From Flavihumibacter cheonanensis (GTDB lineage: Bacteria; Bacteroidota; Bacteroidia; Chitinophagales; Chitinophagaceae): 64,000 nucleotides of DNA. Every line of letters starts with the position of its first letter. The first letter of the stretch is position 1. The position numbers and the translations under genes were made by a program. Location: positions 496,001-560,000 of the forward strand of contig NZ_JAKRWF010000001.1 of assembly GCF_022352215.1 (NCBI RefSeq), in the 5' to 3' direction. This document shows, in pieces, positions 33,750 to 41,936 of the stretch. The notes below the pieces were generated by a model, which made no database searches, had not been told where the DNA came from, and saw only the letters and a program-made list of their open reading frames with translations.

Positions 33750-35273
33750 TTAAAGATCAAATTTAATACCTTGAGCCAGAGGCAGTTTTGTGGTATAATT
33801 AATAGTGTTGGTCTGTCTGCGCATATATGCTTTCCAGGCATCGGAACCACTTTCACGTCCACCGCCTGTTTCTTTTTCTCCACCGAATGCTCCCCCGATT
33901 TCAGCCCCACTGGTACCGATATTCACATTGGCGATGCCACAATCACTTCCCGCAGCACTCAGGAATTGTTCCGCTTCCCGGAGGTTGAGTGTCATTATTG
34001 CTGAGGATAAGCCCTGAGGAACCCCATTTTGAAGGGCGATTGCTTCATCAATGGTTTTGTATTTCAGCAGGTATAAAATGGGGGCAAAGGTTTCGTGCTG
34101 CACGATCTGGTAATGATTTTCAGCCTCAGCAATACAGGGCTTTACATAACAACCACTTTCATAACCTTCTCCTTCCAGTACACCTCCTTCTACTACAAAG
34201 TTGCCACCCTCTTTTTTACAGGTCTCGATGGAGTTGAGGTATTGTTGTACGGCATCTTTATCAATCAGCGGACCAACATGATTTTGCTGGTCGAGCGGAT
34301 TTCCAATCCGTAATTGTTTATAAGCATTTACCAGTTTGTTCTTGAAAGTATCATACACCGATTCATGAATAATCAATCTGCGGGTAGTAGTGCAACGTTG
34401 TCCGGCTGTACCTACAGCTCCGAACACAGCACCAATAAGAGACATATCCAGGTCTGCGTCCTGAGTGATGATGATCGCGTTATTGCCTCCCAGCTCCAGA
34501 ATACTTTTACCCAATCTGGCACCAACTGCTGCTCCGACGGCTTTACCCATACGGGTGGATCCGGTGGCAGATATCAGCGGGATGCGGGTATCATGGCTCA
34601 GCCATTCACCCAAATCACGACCGCCATTTACGATGCAGCTAACACCTTCGGGTACATTGTTCTTTTTGAAAACTTCATTGATGATGTTTTGACAGGCGAT
34701 GGAGCAAAGCGGGGTTTTTTCAGATGCTTTCCAAATGCAGACATCACCGCACACCCAAGCCAGTGCTGCGTTCCAACTCCAGACTGCTACCGGGAAATTA
34801 AAAGCGGAAATAATTCCAACAATACCCAAGGGGTGCCATTGTTCATACATACGGTGACCGGGTCTTTCACTGTGCATGGTCAGGCCATACAATTGACGTG
34901 ATAAACCTACTGCAAAATCGCAGATATCGATCATTTCCTGCACTTCACCATATCCTTCCTGCAGGCTTTTTCCCATTTCATAAGATACCAGTTTGCCCAG
35001 GTTTTCTTTTTGCGCCCGAAGTGCTTCACCCACTTGCCGAACAATTTCTCCTCTGCGGGGAGCCGGCCACTGTCTCCATTCCAGAAAAGCAGCACCCGCC
35101 TGCTTAAGAATGGCCTCATAGGCAGCTTTGTCGGTGCTTTGTACAGAACCTATCAATTTACCGTCAACGGGTGAATAAGACGAGATGGATGGGCCGGTTG
35201 ATTCAAGCCAGTTTGTTCCGGTAGAGCTGCCAATATTTTGAGCATCTACCCCAAGTGCGCGTAAAAATTCCAT
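33750..35273 (-). CDS. ALDH7-family aldehyde dehydrogenase (aminoadipate-semialdehyde type)
   Basis: A protein of 507 residues. Catalytic features are present: ILELGGNNAIIITQDADLDM (general-base Glu region), GTAGQRCTTTRRLIIHESV (catalytic Cys), and ATGSTRMGKAVG (NAD binding). The C-terminal pattern NIGTSGAEIGGAFGGEKETGGGRESGSD with LPLAQGIKF is typical of the antiquitin/ALDH7A1 and AmaB group, which oxidises alpha-aminoadipic semialdehyde in lysine catabolism. A strong -7 box is 19 bases upstream of the ATG. It is a single gene; no lysine-degradation partner is in the window. Confidence 0.9.
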   Translation of the reverse strand: MEFLRALGVDAQNIGSSTGTNWLESTGPSISSYSPVDGKLIGSVQSTDKAAYEAILKQAGAAFLEWRQWPAPRRGEIVRQVGEALRAQKENLGKLVSYEMGKSLQEGYGEVQEMIDICDFAVGLSRQLYGLTMHSERPGHRMYEQWHPLGIVGIISAFNFPVAVWSWNAALAWVCGDVCIWKASEKTPLCSIACQNIINEVFKKNNVPEGVSCIVNGGRDLGEWLSHDTRIPLISATGSTRMGKAVGAAVGARLGKSILELGGNNAIIITQDADLDMSLIGAVFGAVGTAGQRCTTTRRLIIHESVYDTFKNKLVNAYKQLRIGNPLDQQNHVGPLIDKDAVQQYLNSIETCKKEGGNFVVEGGVLEGEGYESGCYVKPCIAEAENHYQIVQHETFAPILYLLKYKTIDEAIALQNGVPQGLSSAIMTLNLREAEQFLSAAGSDCGIANVNIGTSGAEIGGAFGGEKETGGGRESGSDAWKAYMRRQTNTINYTTKLPLAQGIKFDL

Positions 35274-35292
35274 TGCAAGCTGTTTTAGCCGG

Positions 35293-35300
35293 CAAAGGTA
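35293..35300 (-). promoter_or_regulatory. -7 promoter box TACCTTTG for the aldehyde dehydrogenase gene
   Basis: Minus-strand TACCTTTG matches TAnnTTTG, 19 bases before the ATG at 35273. No clear -33 TTG. Confidence 0.6.
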
Positions 35301-35328
35301 CAGTTTTCCCGATCAGTATGAGGTGACC

Positions 35329-36144
35329 TCAGTATTGTTCCTGTTCATTGGGGAAATCACCGCTGCGTACATCCTTCACGTAATTACCAACTGCTCCCAG
35401 GATCTGATCGTGCAGGTTCAGGTATTTCCGAAGGAAGCGGGGGTTAAAATCATTGTTGATGCCCAGCATGTCATGCATTACGAGTACCTGTCCATCACAG
35501 TGGTTGCCTGCTCCGATACCGATAGTGGGTATGGTAAGTGATTCGGACACTTCTTTCGCCAGAGTGGCTGGAATTTTTTCCAATACAATAGCAAAACATC
35601 CGGCTTCCTGCAATAGCAATGCGTCCTTTTTCAGTTTTTCAGCTTCGGCTTCTTCTTTTGCTCTTACTGTATAAGTTCCAAATTTGTATATGGATTGCGG
35701 TGTAAGTCCAAGATGCCCCATTACAGGTATGCCTGCATGAACAATCCTCCGGATACTCTCTGCCACTTCCTCACCTCCCTCCAGTTTAATGGAATGGCCG
35801 CCGGTTTCTTTCATGATTCGAATGGCACTTGCCAGTGCTATATCAGAATTTGACTGGTAAGATCCGAATGGGAGATCTACCACTACGAGTGATCGGTTTA
35901 CCCCTCGTACCACACATTGTGCGTGATAGATCATATGCTCCAGTGTAATGGGAACGGTTGTATCATGGCCAGCCATTACGTTACTGGCAGAATCACCTAC
36001 CAGCAACACATCTACCCCTGCTTCATCAAAAATCCGGGCGAAAGAATAATCATAAGCCGTAAGCATGGCTATCTTTTCTCCTGCAGATTTCATTTTCAGC
36101 AGGGTATTGGTCGTAACCTTTTTAACTTCTTTATGAACCGACAT
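35329..36144 (-). CDS. panB: 3-methyl-2-oxobutanoate hydroxymethyltransferase
   Basis: A protein of 271 residues. It makes ketopantoate from alpha-ketoisovalerate and 5,10-methylene-tetrahydrofolate, the first step of pantothenate and CoA synthesis. Family motifs are clear: [50 protein letters not shown] (metal/substrate Asp), VKLEGG-like [18 protein letters not shown] and [21 protein letters not shown]. Length is normal. A 7-base repeat array fills part of the gap upstream, at the end of the ppx gene. No panC or panD is adjacent. Confidence 0.96.
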   Translation of the reverse strand: MSVHKEVKKVTTNTLLKMKSAGEKIAMLTAYDYSFARIFDEAGVDVLLVGDSASNVMAGHDTTVPITLEHMIYHAQCVVRGVNRSLVVVDLPFGSYQSNSDIALASAIRIMKETGGHSIKLEGGEEVAESIRRIVHAGIPVMGHLGLTPQSIYKFGTYTVRAKEEAEAEKLKKDALLLQEAGCFAIVLEKIPATLAKEVSESLTIPTIGIGAGNHCDGQVLVMHDMLGINNDFNPRFLRKYLNLHDQILGAVGNYVKDVRSGDFPNEQEQY

Positions 36145-36183
36145 GAAATACTGGTATTATAAATTGAATATTGATCGTTCCTC

Positions 36184-36225
36184 TCACTTCTGACGTCTGA
36201 CGTCTCACGTTTCACGTTTCACTTC
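36184..36225 (-). repeat. Heptamer array at the 3' end of ppx
   Basis: Six units in exact phase. On the minus strand in order: GAAGTGA, AACGTGA, AACGTGA, GACGTCA, GACGTCA, GAAGTGA. The ppx stop codon TGA (36205-36207) is the end of one unit, and the last ppx residues (VKRET) are encoded by the array. Confidence 0.88.
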
Positions 36226-37092
36226 CTCATAGAGGATATGCACCAACCCATCTGCTAAACCAATTTTAGGAACAAAAATTTCCTTTGCATCGGCCCATCT
36301 CATCACATTGATGTAAATACTAAGGGCGGGAACAATAACATCCGCACGGTCTTCCCGCAGATTGTAGAGCCGCATCCGTTGTGATACGGTGAAACTGCTG
36401 AGTTCGCGGTGATAATCTTTTAGAAGTTCCAGTGGAAGTGATTTGCCATCTTTCTTCTTGGACATAGAGAATATTTTGTTGATATTCCCACCGGATCCTA
36501 TACAGGTAACAGATTTTGCTCCTTTAGTGAATTGGCGGATCGTTTCCTTCATGTCTTCCCAATGCGCTTCTGTTACCTGATCTTTCAGGATACGGATCGT
36601 TCCTATGTTGAAGGATTTTTTGTACGCCAGTTTACCTTCGTTGAAAAAGGTTAATTCTGTACTACCGCCACCTACGTCAATATAAAGATAGGACTGCTCC
36701 TTATCCATATTCTCAGCAATATGATTTTCGTATATGAAGGAGGCTTCCTGATCGCCGGAAATGATTTCAATCTGGATACCGGTTTCTTTTTTTATATGAT
36801 CAATGATCGCCGGACCATTACTTGCATCCCGCATCGCAGAGGTAGCGCAAGCTTTATAATGTTGCACACCGTAAACATCTATCAATGCCCGGTAGGCACG
36901 GATGGTTTTGATAATATGCTCTTCTTTTTGCGGAGAGATTGTCTGATTTTCAAAAACATCAAACCCTAACCTGAGCGGAACCCTGACCAGGTTTAACTTG
37001 TTAAAACGTTCATTGCCCTGGTCGTCTGTGATTACCTCTGTTATCAGTAAACGTGCGGCATTACTTCCAATATCGATAGCGGCTAATTTCAA
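36205..37092 (-). CDS. ppx: Exopolyphosphatase / Ppx-GppA phosphatase
   Basis: A protein of 295 residues of the actin-like ASKHA fold: AAIDIGSNAARLLI (phosphate 1), CATSAMRDASNG, ISGDQEASFIYEN, LYIDVGGGSTELTFFN (phosphate 2, catalytic Glu/Asp region), and GSGGNINKIF. It is shorter than E. coli Ppx and lacks the C-terminal HD-like domain, as is usual for Bacteroidota. The start is 22 bases after the ppk stop, so ppk and ppx form one unit that makes and degrades polyphosphate. Its last residues and stop codon lie in a 7-base repeat array, so the tail VKRET is probably not ancestral. GppA activity cannot be excluded. Confidence 0.93.
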   Translation of the reverse strand: MKLAAIDIGSNAARLLITEVITDDQGNERFNKLNLVRVPLRLGFDVFENQTISPQKEEHIIKTIRAYRALIDVYGVQHYKACATSAMRDASNGPAIIDHIKKETGIQIEIISGDQEASFIYENHIAENMDKEQSYLYIDVGGGSTELTFFNEGKLAYKKSFNIGTIRILKDQVTEAHWEDMKETIRQFTKGAKSVTCIGSGGNINKIFSMSKKKDGKSLPLELLKDYHRELSSFTVSQRMRLYNLREDRADVIVPALSIYINVMRWADAKEIFVPKIGLADGLVHILYEEVKRET

Positions 37093-37114
37093 GGCTGCTG
37101 ATTTTCAGAAATAC

Positions 37115-39253
37115 TTATGTTTCGGTTGATTCGATTGCAGACAGTTGATTGAGACTGTCTGTAACTTGCTGGCGACTTCGCTTGGATTGAAGGTAGTTGT
37201 ATTGTTCCACTTGTGACCTTACTTTTTTCCCTTTGTTTATGACATATTGGTTTTGCAGGTGATTGTCCAGTACCCTCGCTTTCACGTTATCATCCAGTTG
37301 AATTTCCAACATGTTTTTCAATACTTTTCGAATATCCGGATCAAAAATCGGACAAGTGATTTCTACCCTGTGATCCAGGTTGCGAACCATCCAGTCGGCC
37401 GAAGATATATAAACTTTCTCTTTGCCTCCGTTGTGAAACCAAAACACCCTTGCATGCTCCAGGTATTCATCTACGATACTGATCGCCTGCACGGGTTTCC
37501 TATATTTTTTGCTCTCTGAATACATGCAGAAAATACCTCTTACAATCAAGCGTACCGGCACACCCAATCTAGCCGCTTCATACAATTTTTCAATCAGCAA
37601 TTCGTCGGATAGCGAATTCATTTTGAGTGTAATTCCGCTTGGTTTTTTTTTCTTTGCTGCCCTTATTTCATGGTTAATAAGTTTAATCAGTTCTCTTCTG
37701 AGTGTACCGGGACAAGGAATCAGCGATTTACAGCTTTTAAGAATGTCAGGTGAAGTGCGATGTTTCTCGAGGTACAAAAACACGCGGTTAATATCCGCCA
37801 TAATACCCCGATGAGCTGTCAGCAGGCAATGATCTCCATAGATAGTAGCCGTACTTTCATTCATGTTGCCGGTACTTACGAATCCGTATTGGATGGTCCG
37901 GTTATTGATTCGTTTGCGGATAATGCAACATTTCGCATGTACTTTCATGTTAGGTATGCCGATCAGTACGCGAACACCTTCCTCTTCCAGTTTTTCCTTC
38001 CATTCCAGATTGGCTTCTTCTTCAAATCTTGCCCGTAGTTCCATCATCACGGTTACTTCTTTCCCGTTTCGGACAGCATTGATCAGGGCATTAATAATTT
38101 TGGAATTGGAAGCCAGTCGATAAGCGGTGATCTTGATCGACACCACATCTTTATCAATAGCAGCTTCCCTTAAAAGATCAATCACCGGGTTAAAGGAATG
38201 GTAGGGAAAATGCAGCATAATGTCCTGCTCCAATACGATATCCGTTACCCTGGATGTGCCTGCCAGCAGGGGATGCTGGAAGGGTTTTTTCCGTTGTGAT
38301 TTTTTGCTGAAGACATTTGGAAAATCCATAAAATGGCGGAAGTTGTGAATGCGCCCTCCCGGTATTAGATTGTCTTTACTGGTCAGGTTCATTTTGCGCA
38401 TCAGAAATTCCAGCAGTGCTGCATCCATCTCTTTTTCATAAACGAATCGTACCGGTTTTCCTCTTCGACGGTTCTTTACGCCTTTTTCAATTTTCTGAAT
38501 CAGCGTAGTGGATACATCATTATCAATATCAATTTCTGCATCCCTGGTCATTTTAAAAATCCAGGATTCGAATTTTTCATAACCAAAATAAGAGAAAATA
38601 GAAGGTAGATTAAAACGGATGATATCTTCCAGCAGGATGATGTGTTTTTCACCATCGGGGGAGGGGAGCTGAATAAAACGGCCAACAGCTTTTGTCGGTA
38701 TTTCAATCAAGGCATATTTGCGTGCAAAATCGGCAGATTTCCGGCTCATCAGTACGGCGAGAAATAGTGACTTATCGCGTAAGTAGGGAAAATTCGGAAC
38801 CTGATCAATCATAAGGGGGATGGTATTTACCCTCACTTCTTCTTCAAAAAACTGTTTAACAAACTGCTTCTGTTCACGGTTGAGCTGTTTTTCTGTGATC
38901 AGGAATATTTTTTCTTTTCTCAAATCGGACTGGACCATTCCCCAGATCCTGTTGAACTCATGTTGCTGCTGCAAAACCCGAATCATGATCTCTTCCAGGA
39001 TTTTTTCCGGTAAGATTTCGAGGTGCATATTCAGTTTGGCCTTTTTTGTAGTACCCAGCTCAATCATACGCTTCAGAGTGGCTACTCGTACCCGGAAAAA
39101 TTCATCCATATTGTTGGAGAAAATACCCAGGAATTTAATGCGCTCCCGTAATGGGTTGGTCGGATCTGCTGCTTCCTGTAAAACCCTGGCATTAAAGGCA
39201 AGCCAGCTAATATCCCGGGGTATCGTCTTTCTTTTTCCATCCATATCTGTCAT
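37115..39253 (-). CDS. ppk: Polyphosphate kinase 1
   Basis: A protein of 712 residues, normal for PPK1, which reversibly makes inorganic polyphosphate from ATP. Seen: N-terminal RDISWLAFNARVLQEAADPTNPLRERIKFLGIFSNNMDEFF, the phosphorylated histidine in MKVHAKCCII, and FVSTGNMNESTATIYGDHCLLTAH with the second conserved His region. Domains run in the expected order (N, head, C1, C2). ATG at 39253 is used; MDGKRKT nine bases later is possible. It forms an operon with ppx downstream. Its upstream gap contains an 11-base repeat tract and the divergent rpmB promoter. Confidence 0.96.
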   Translation of the reverse strand: MTDMDGKRKTIPRDISWLAFNARVLQEAADPTNPLRERIKFLGIFSNNMDEFFRVRVATLKRMIELGTTKKAKLNMHLEILPEKILEEIMIRVLQQQHEFNRIWGMVQSDLRKEKIFLITEKQLNREQKQFVKQFFEEEVRVNTIPLMIDQVPNFPYLRDKSLFLAVLMSRKSADFARKYALIEIPTKAVGRFIQLPSPDGEKHIILLEDIIRFNLPSIFSYFGYEKFESWIFKMTRDAEIDIDNDVSTTLIQKIEKGVKNRRRGKPVRFVYEKEMDAALLEFLMRKMNLTSKDNLIPGGRIHNFRHFMDFPNVFSKKSQRKKPFQHPLLAGTSRVTDIVLEQDIMLHFPYHSFNPVIDLLREAAIDKDVVSIKITAYRLASNSKIINALINAVRNGKEVTVMMELRARFEEEANLEWKEKLEEEGVRVLIGIPNMKVHAKCCIIRKRINNRTIQYGFVSTGNMNESTATIYGDHCLLTAHRGIMADINRVFLYLEKHRTSPDILKSCKSLIPCPGTLRRELIKLINHEIRAAKKKKPSGITLKMNSLSDELLIEKLYEAARLGVPVRLIVRGIFCMYSESKKYRKPVQAISIVDEYLEHARVFWFHNGGKEKVYISSADWMVRNLDHRVEITCPIFDPDIRKVLKNMLEIQLDDNVKARVLDNHLQNQYVINKGKKVRSQVEQYNYLQSKRSRQQVTDSLNQLSAIESTET

Positions 39254-39329
39254 AATCAGCCATTTATATCCAAAATTCAGGATCTGGCAGATGTACCCAA
39301 ATTAAGGAATTGTTAGCGAACCAACCGTT

Positions 39330-39403
39330 GGCTAAACTGGTTATCTAAAGGTAACCTAATAGAAACCTCATGGAAACCTCATGGTTACCTCATCCAAACC
39401 TGG
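39330..39403 (+). repeat. Tandem repeat with an 11-base period upstream of the rpmB promoter
   Basis: Six full units and one partial unit in phase: GGCTAAACTGG, TTATCTAAAGG, TAACCTAATAG, AAACCTCATGG, AAACCTCATGG, TTACCTCATCC, AAACCTGG. Two central units are identical. The period is close to one DNA helical turn. The tract ends 25 bases upstream of the -33 element of the rpmB promoter and also lies upstream of the divergent ppk gene. Confidence 0.85.
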
Positions 39404-39427
39404 CTTTTTATTTTTTTAGTTTTAGTT

Positions 39428-39458
39428 TTGATTTTATTGAGATTTACTCCTACCTTTG
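39428..39458 (+). promoter_or_regulatory. Complete Bacteroidota promoter of the rpmB-rpmG operon
   Basis: A -33 TTG (39428-39430, within TTTTG) and a -7 TACCTTTG (39451-39458) are 20 bases apart, the full Bacteroidota promoter pattern. It lies 21 bases upstream of the rpmB ATG. Confidence 0.8.
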
Positions 39459-39479
39459 CCGTCCTAAATTTTGACAGTC

Positions 39480-39716
39480 ATGGCTAGAATATGTCAGGTT
39501 ACGGGTAAGACTCCGATCACTGGTCATCGGGTATCTCACTCAAATATTAAGACAAAGCGCAGATTTTTACCAAATTTGCTGACAAAGCGGTTTTATATCG
39601 CTGAAGAAGATAAGTGGATTACATTGAAACTGTCTGCTGAAGGACTGCGGACCATCAACAAAAATGGTCTGTATGCAGTAGTAAAGGAATTGAGAGCAAA
39701 AGGAGTTAAAATCTAA
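39480..39716 (+). CDS. rpmB: 50S ribosomal protein L28
   Basis: A protein of 78 residues from the ATG at 39480; the TTG nine bases upstream is not needed. [22 protein letters not shown] is the L28 N-terminus and TKRRFLPNL follows. The conserved cysteine pair expected in zinc-binding forms is reduced to one Cys (C5). First gene of the rpmB-rpmG-DUF4295 run, a conserved Bacteroidota cluster leading to ftsY and rimO. It is driven by a strong promoter and preceded by an 11-base repeat tract. Confidence 0.98.
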   Translation: MARICQVTGKTPITGHRVSHSNIKTKRRFLPNLLTKRFYIAEEDKWITLKLSAEGLRTINKNGLYAVVKELRAKGVKI

Positions 39717-39764
39717 AAGAAATTAATTGCCGCTTCGGTGGCGATCCTTATAAAACGCATTACA

Positions 39765-39947
39765 ATGGCAAAGAAAGGTAACCGAGTTCAGGTGATTATG
39801 GAATGTACCGAGCATAAGACCAGTGGTCAGCCTGGTACCAGCCGTTATATCACCACCAAGAACAAGAAGAACACTCCCGAGCGTCTGGAGTTGAAAAAGT
39901 ACAATCCCATTCTGAAGAAAGTGACTGTACATAAAGAAATCAAATAA
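39765..39947 (+). CDS. rpmG: 50S ribosomal protein L33
   Basis: A protein of 60 residues from the ATG at 39765 ([21 protein letters not shown]). L33 signature: the basic N-terminus, [24 protein letters not shown] and the C-terminal HKEIK. One of the zinc-type cysteines remains (C14); the C-terminal pair is absent, so this is the zinc-free form. It lies 48 bases after rpmB and 42 before DUF4295. Large ribosomal subunit, near the E site. Confidence 0.98.
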   Translation: MAKKGNRVQVIMECTEHKTSGQPGTSRYITTKNKKNTPERLELKKYNPILKKVTVHKEIK

Positions 39948-39989
39948 GACGCTTAAACCTGATTTACAAATTTTCTAATTTATTATACC

Positions 39990-40163
39990 ATGGCAAAAGC
40001 AGCAAAAACCGCGATCAAGACCAAAGACCAGAAGGCAGCAGCTGAAGCTAAGAACTGGACTAAAGTGATCAAGGCTGTTCGCAGTCCTAAGACCGGTGCC
40101 TATACGTTCAAAGAGGCGATCGTTCACAAGGACAAAATCAAAGAATTCCTGGGCGAAAAATAA
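39990..40163 (+). CDS. DUF4295 small basic protein
   Basis: A protein of 57 residues (MAKAAKTAIKTKDQKAAAEA...KEFLGEK), strongly basic with a lysine-rich first half. The family is small, restricted to Bacteroidota, and nearly always found next to rpmB and rpmG, so it is probably ribosome-associated. Its length is below the usual cut-off for gene callers. The intrinsic terminator at 40188 follows and closes the operon. Precise role unknown. Confidence 0.93.
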   Translation: MAKAAKTAIKTKDQKAAAEAKNWTKVIKAVRSPKTGAYTFKEAIVHKDKIKEFLGEK

Positions 40164-40187
40164 TTCCGGGTACTTTTTTACCTGATG

Positions 40188-40216
40188 AGCTGTTCTGATA
40201 TCCGGAACAGCTTTTT
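40188..40216 (+). terminator. Intrinsic terminator of the ribosomal-protein operon
   Basis: An 8-bp stem AGCTGTTC / GAACAGCT with a nine-base loop is followed by five T. It closes rpmB-rpmG-DUF4295 before the ftsY promoter. Confidence 0.85.
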
Positions 40217-40271
40217 CTGTTTTATCCAATTCCTGTTCAGAAGCTATTCCTGAAAAACCGGCTGGGAGTCT

Positions 40272-40279
40272 TACCTTTG
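40272..40279 (+). promoter_or_regulatory. -7 promoter box TACCTTTG for ftsY
   Basis: A perfect TAnnTTTG box 60 bases upstream of the ftsY ATG, downstream of the ribosomal-operon terminator. No good -33 TTG. Confidence 0.55.
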
Positions 40280-40339
40280 GCATCCCACTATGGGAAGGCA
40301 TATGCCTAACATTACAACTACCACTTTACAATATCGGAT

Positions 40340-41302
40340 ATGGGTTTTTTCGACAAATTATTTGGGAAGAAAGAAAAGGAATCGCTTGACCAGGGGTTGC
40401 AGAAAACAAAGGAAAGTTTTCTTAGCAAAATCACCAAGGCGGTTGCTGGAAAAAGTTCAGTGGATGATGAAGTGCTGGACAGCCTGGAAGAAGCACTGGT
40501 TACAGCAGATGTAGGAATCGAAACCACTGTTCAGATTATTGAGCGAATCGAAAAAAGAGTATCCCGCGATAAATACCTCAATACCTCGGAGCTCAACAAT
40601 ATCCTACAGGATGAAATCCGCGCCGTATTAGTGGATGCTCCGGAAAGTAACTCTTACTCCTTCCAATCAGATCTTCCCAATAAACCTTATGTAATTCTGG
40701 TAGTTGGTGTGAATGGCGTAGGGAAAACCACTACTATTGGAAAGCTGGCTTATAATTTCAAGAAAGCAGGAAAATCGGTTTTACTGGGGGCTGCTGATAC
40801 TTTCCGTGCTGCTGCGGTTGACCAGTTAACCATCTGGAGTGAAAGGGTAGGAGTTCCAATTGTAAAGCAGGATATGGGTTCTGATCCGGCTGCCGTTGCA
40901 TTTGATACAGTACAAAGTGGTGTTGCGCGGGGTACGGATGTCATTATAATTGATACAGCTGGTCGCCTTCATAACAAAGCTCACCTGATGGATGAGCTTG
41001 GCAAAATCCGGAGGGTTATTCAGAAAGTAATTCCGAATGCTCCACACGAAGTGCTGCTTGTATTAGATGGTTCAACCGGACAAAATGCCCTCGAACAGGC
41101 TAAACATTTTACTGCTACAACAGAGGTAAGCGCACTTGCCATTACCAAACTGGATGGAACCGCAAAAGGGGGAGTGGTACTGGCCATTGCCAACCAGTTC
41201 AAAATACCCGTGAAGTTTATTGGAGTAGGTGAAAAAATGGAAGACCTCCTGGTTTTCGACAAACACGAATTTGTTGATAGCCTCTTCAGCCTTAATTCCT
41301 GA
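40340..41302 (+). CDS. ftsY: Signal recognition particle receptor FtsY
   Basis: A GTPase of 320 residues that docks SRP-bound ribosomes at the inner membrane. The N domain is followed by the G domain: GVNGVGKTTTIGKLA (G1), DTFRAAAVDQL, DTAGRLHNK (G3), TKLDGTAKGG (G4) and GVGEKMEDL. It lacks the long acidic A domain of E. coli FtsY, common in Bacteroidota. It has its own promoter after the ribosomal-protein operon, and a convergent gene follows 15 bases away. Confidence 0.97.
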   Translation: MGFFDKLFGKKEKESLDQGLQKTKESFLSKITKAVAGKSSVDDEVLDSLEEALVTADVGIETTVQIIERIEKRVSRDKYLNTSELNNILQDEIRAVLVDAPESNSYSFQSDLPNKPYVILVVGVNGVGKTTTIGKLAYNFKKAGKSVLLGAADTFRAAAVDQLTIWSERVGVPIVKQDMGSDPAAVAFDTVQSGVARGTDVIIIDTAGRLHNKAHLMDELGKIRRVIQKVIPNAPHEVLLVLDGSTGQNALEQAKHFTATTEVSALAITKLDGTAKGGVVLAIANQFKIPVKFIGVGEKMEDLLVFDKHEFVDSLFSLNS

Positions 41303-41317
41303 GGTCTTCCTGGTAGT

Positions 41318-41821
41318 TTAGAAGGTGAATCTCACCGCTGCTCCGCCCCATACATCCATATGCGGACTTCCAACCAGTTCAACATAAGGCTGGATATCCA
41401 GGCTGATGTTGATGGGAGCACCTTTGAATTTATAATCCAGGCCTAACACACCATCTACTCCGAGAGAAAAATCGCCTTCTTCGTAATAATAGTAACGATC
41501 TCCCCGACGCTTGTAATAGCCCCAGCGATCATTGTACACCCCGGTATGGAAACCCGGACCTGCATACCATTTTAAACCTGGTGCGCCATTTATATCGCCG
41601 TGAAATTCATAAAGCCCGGTGAAACGAAATCCGTGGTTCCAGAAATAGCCAATTCCCTCCAGTGCCCTGTTGTTTTTGACAAAATGTTTCACAGTAATAC
41701 CTGCTGGCCATAACTTAACTCCCAGTGCTGTGCGATACGTACTTCCCAATGATTGTGCCTGTGTTTGCCCTGCAATAGCTAGCCCTGCTACTATGCAGGC
41801 TGTAGTTATCCATGTTTTCAT
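41318..41821 (-). CDS. Small predicted outer-membrane protein, unknown
   Basis: A protein of 167 residues from the ATG at 41821 (MKTWITTACIVAGLAIAGQTQA, a signal peptide); a longer open frame upstream is not needed. The mature part has Gly- and aromatic-rich strands (GLKWYAGPGFHTGV, YKRRGDRYYYYEEGDF, GLDYKFKGAPINISLDIQPYVEL) and ends in an aromatic residue (AAVRFTF), consistent with an eight-stranded barrel. Similar proteins are frequent in Bacteroidota, usually unnamed. It is convergent with ftsY and divergent from rimO. Confidence 0.8.
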   Translation of the reverse strand: MKTWITTACIVAGLAIAGQTQAQSLGSTYRTALGVKLWPAGITVKHFVKNNRALEGIGYFWNHGFRFTGLYEFHGDINGAPGLKWYAGPGFHTGVYNDRWGYYKRRGDRYYYYEEGDFSLGVDGVLGLDYKFKGAPINISLDIQPYVELVGSPHMDVWGGAAVRFTF

Positions 41822-41909
41822 ACAAACGGTTTTGCCGCTAAAACAAAAAATTATGCCAAACTGTTTTGCAGCAAGGGAACCGCCCCTTTCCCCAGCGAGG
41901 GGAAAAGCG

Positions 41910-41917
41910 TAACTTCG
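41910..41917 (+). promoter_or_regulatory. -7-like box TAACTTCG upstream of rimO
   Basis: TAACTTCG differs from TAnnTTTG by one base and lies 19 bases before the rimO ATG. The same TAnnTTCG form is seen upstream of the DinB gene (21922) and the flavoprotein gene (49378). Confidence 0.4.
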
Positions 41918-41936
41918 CGCCTTATTAAAATAGTAC

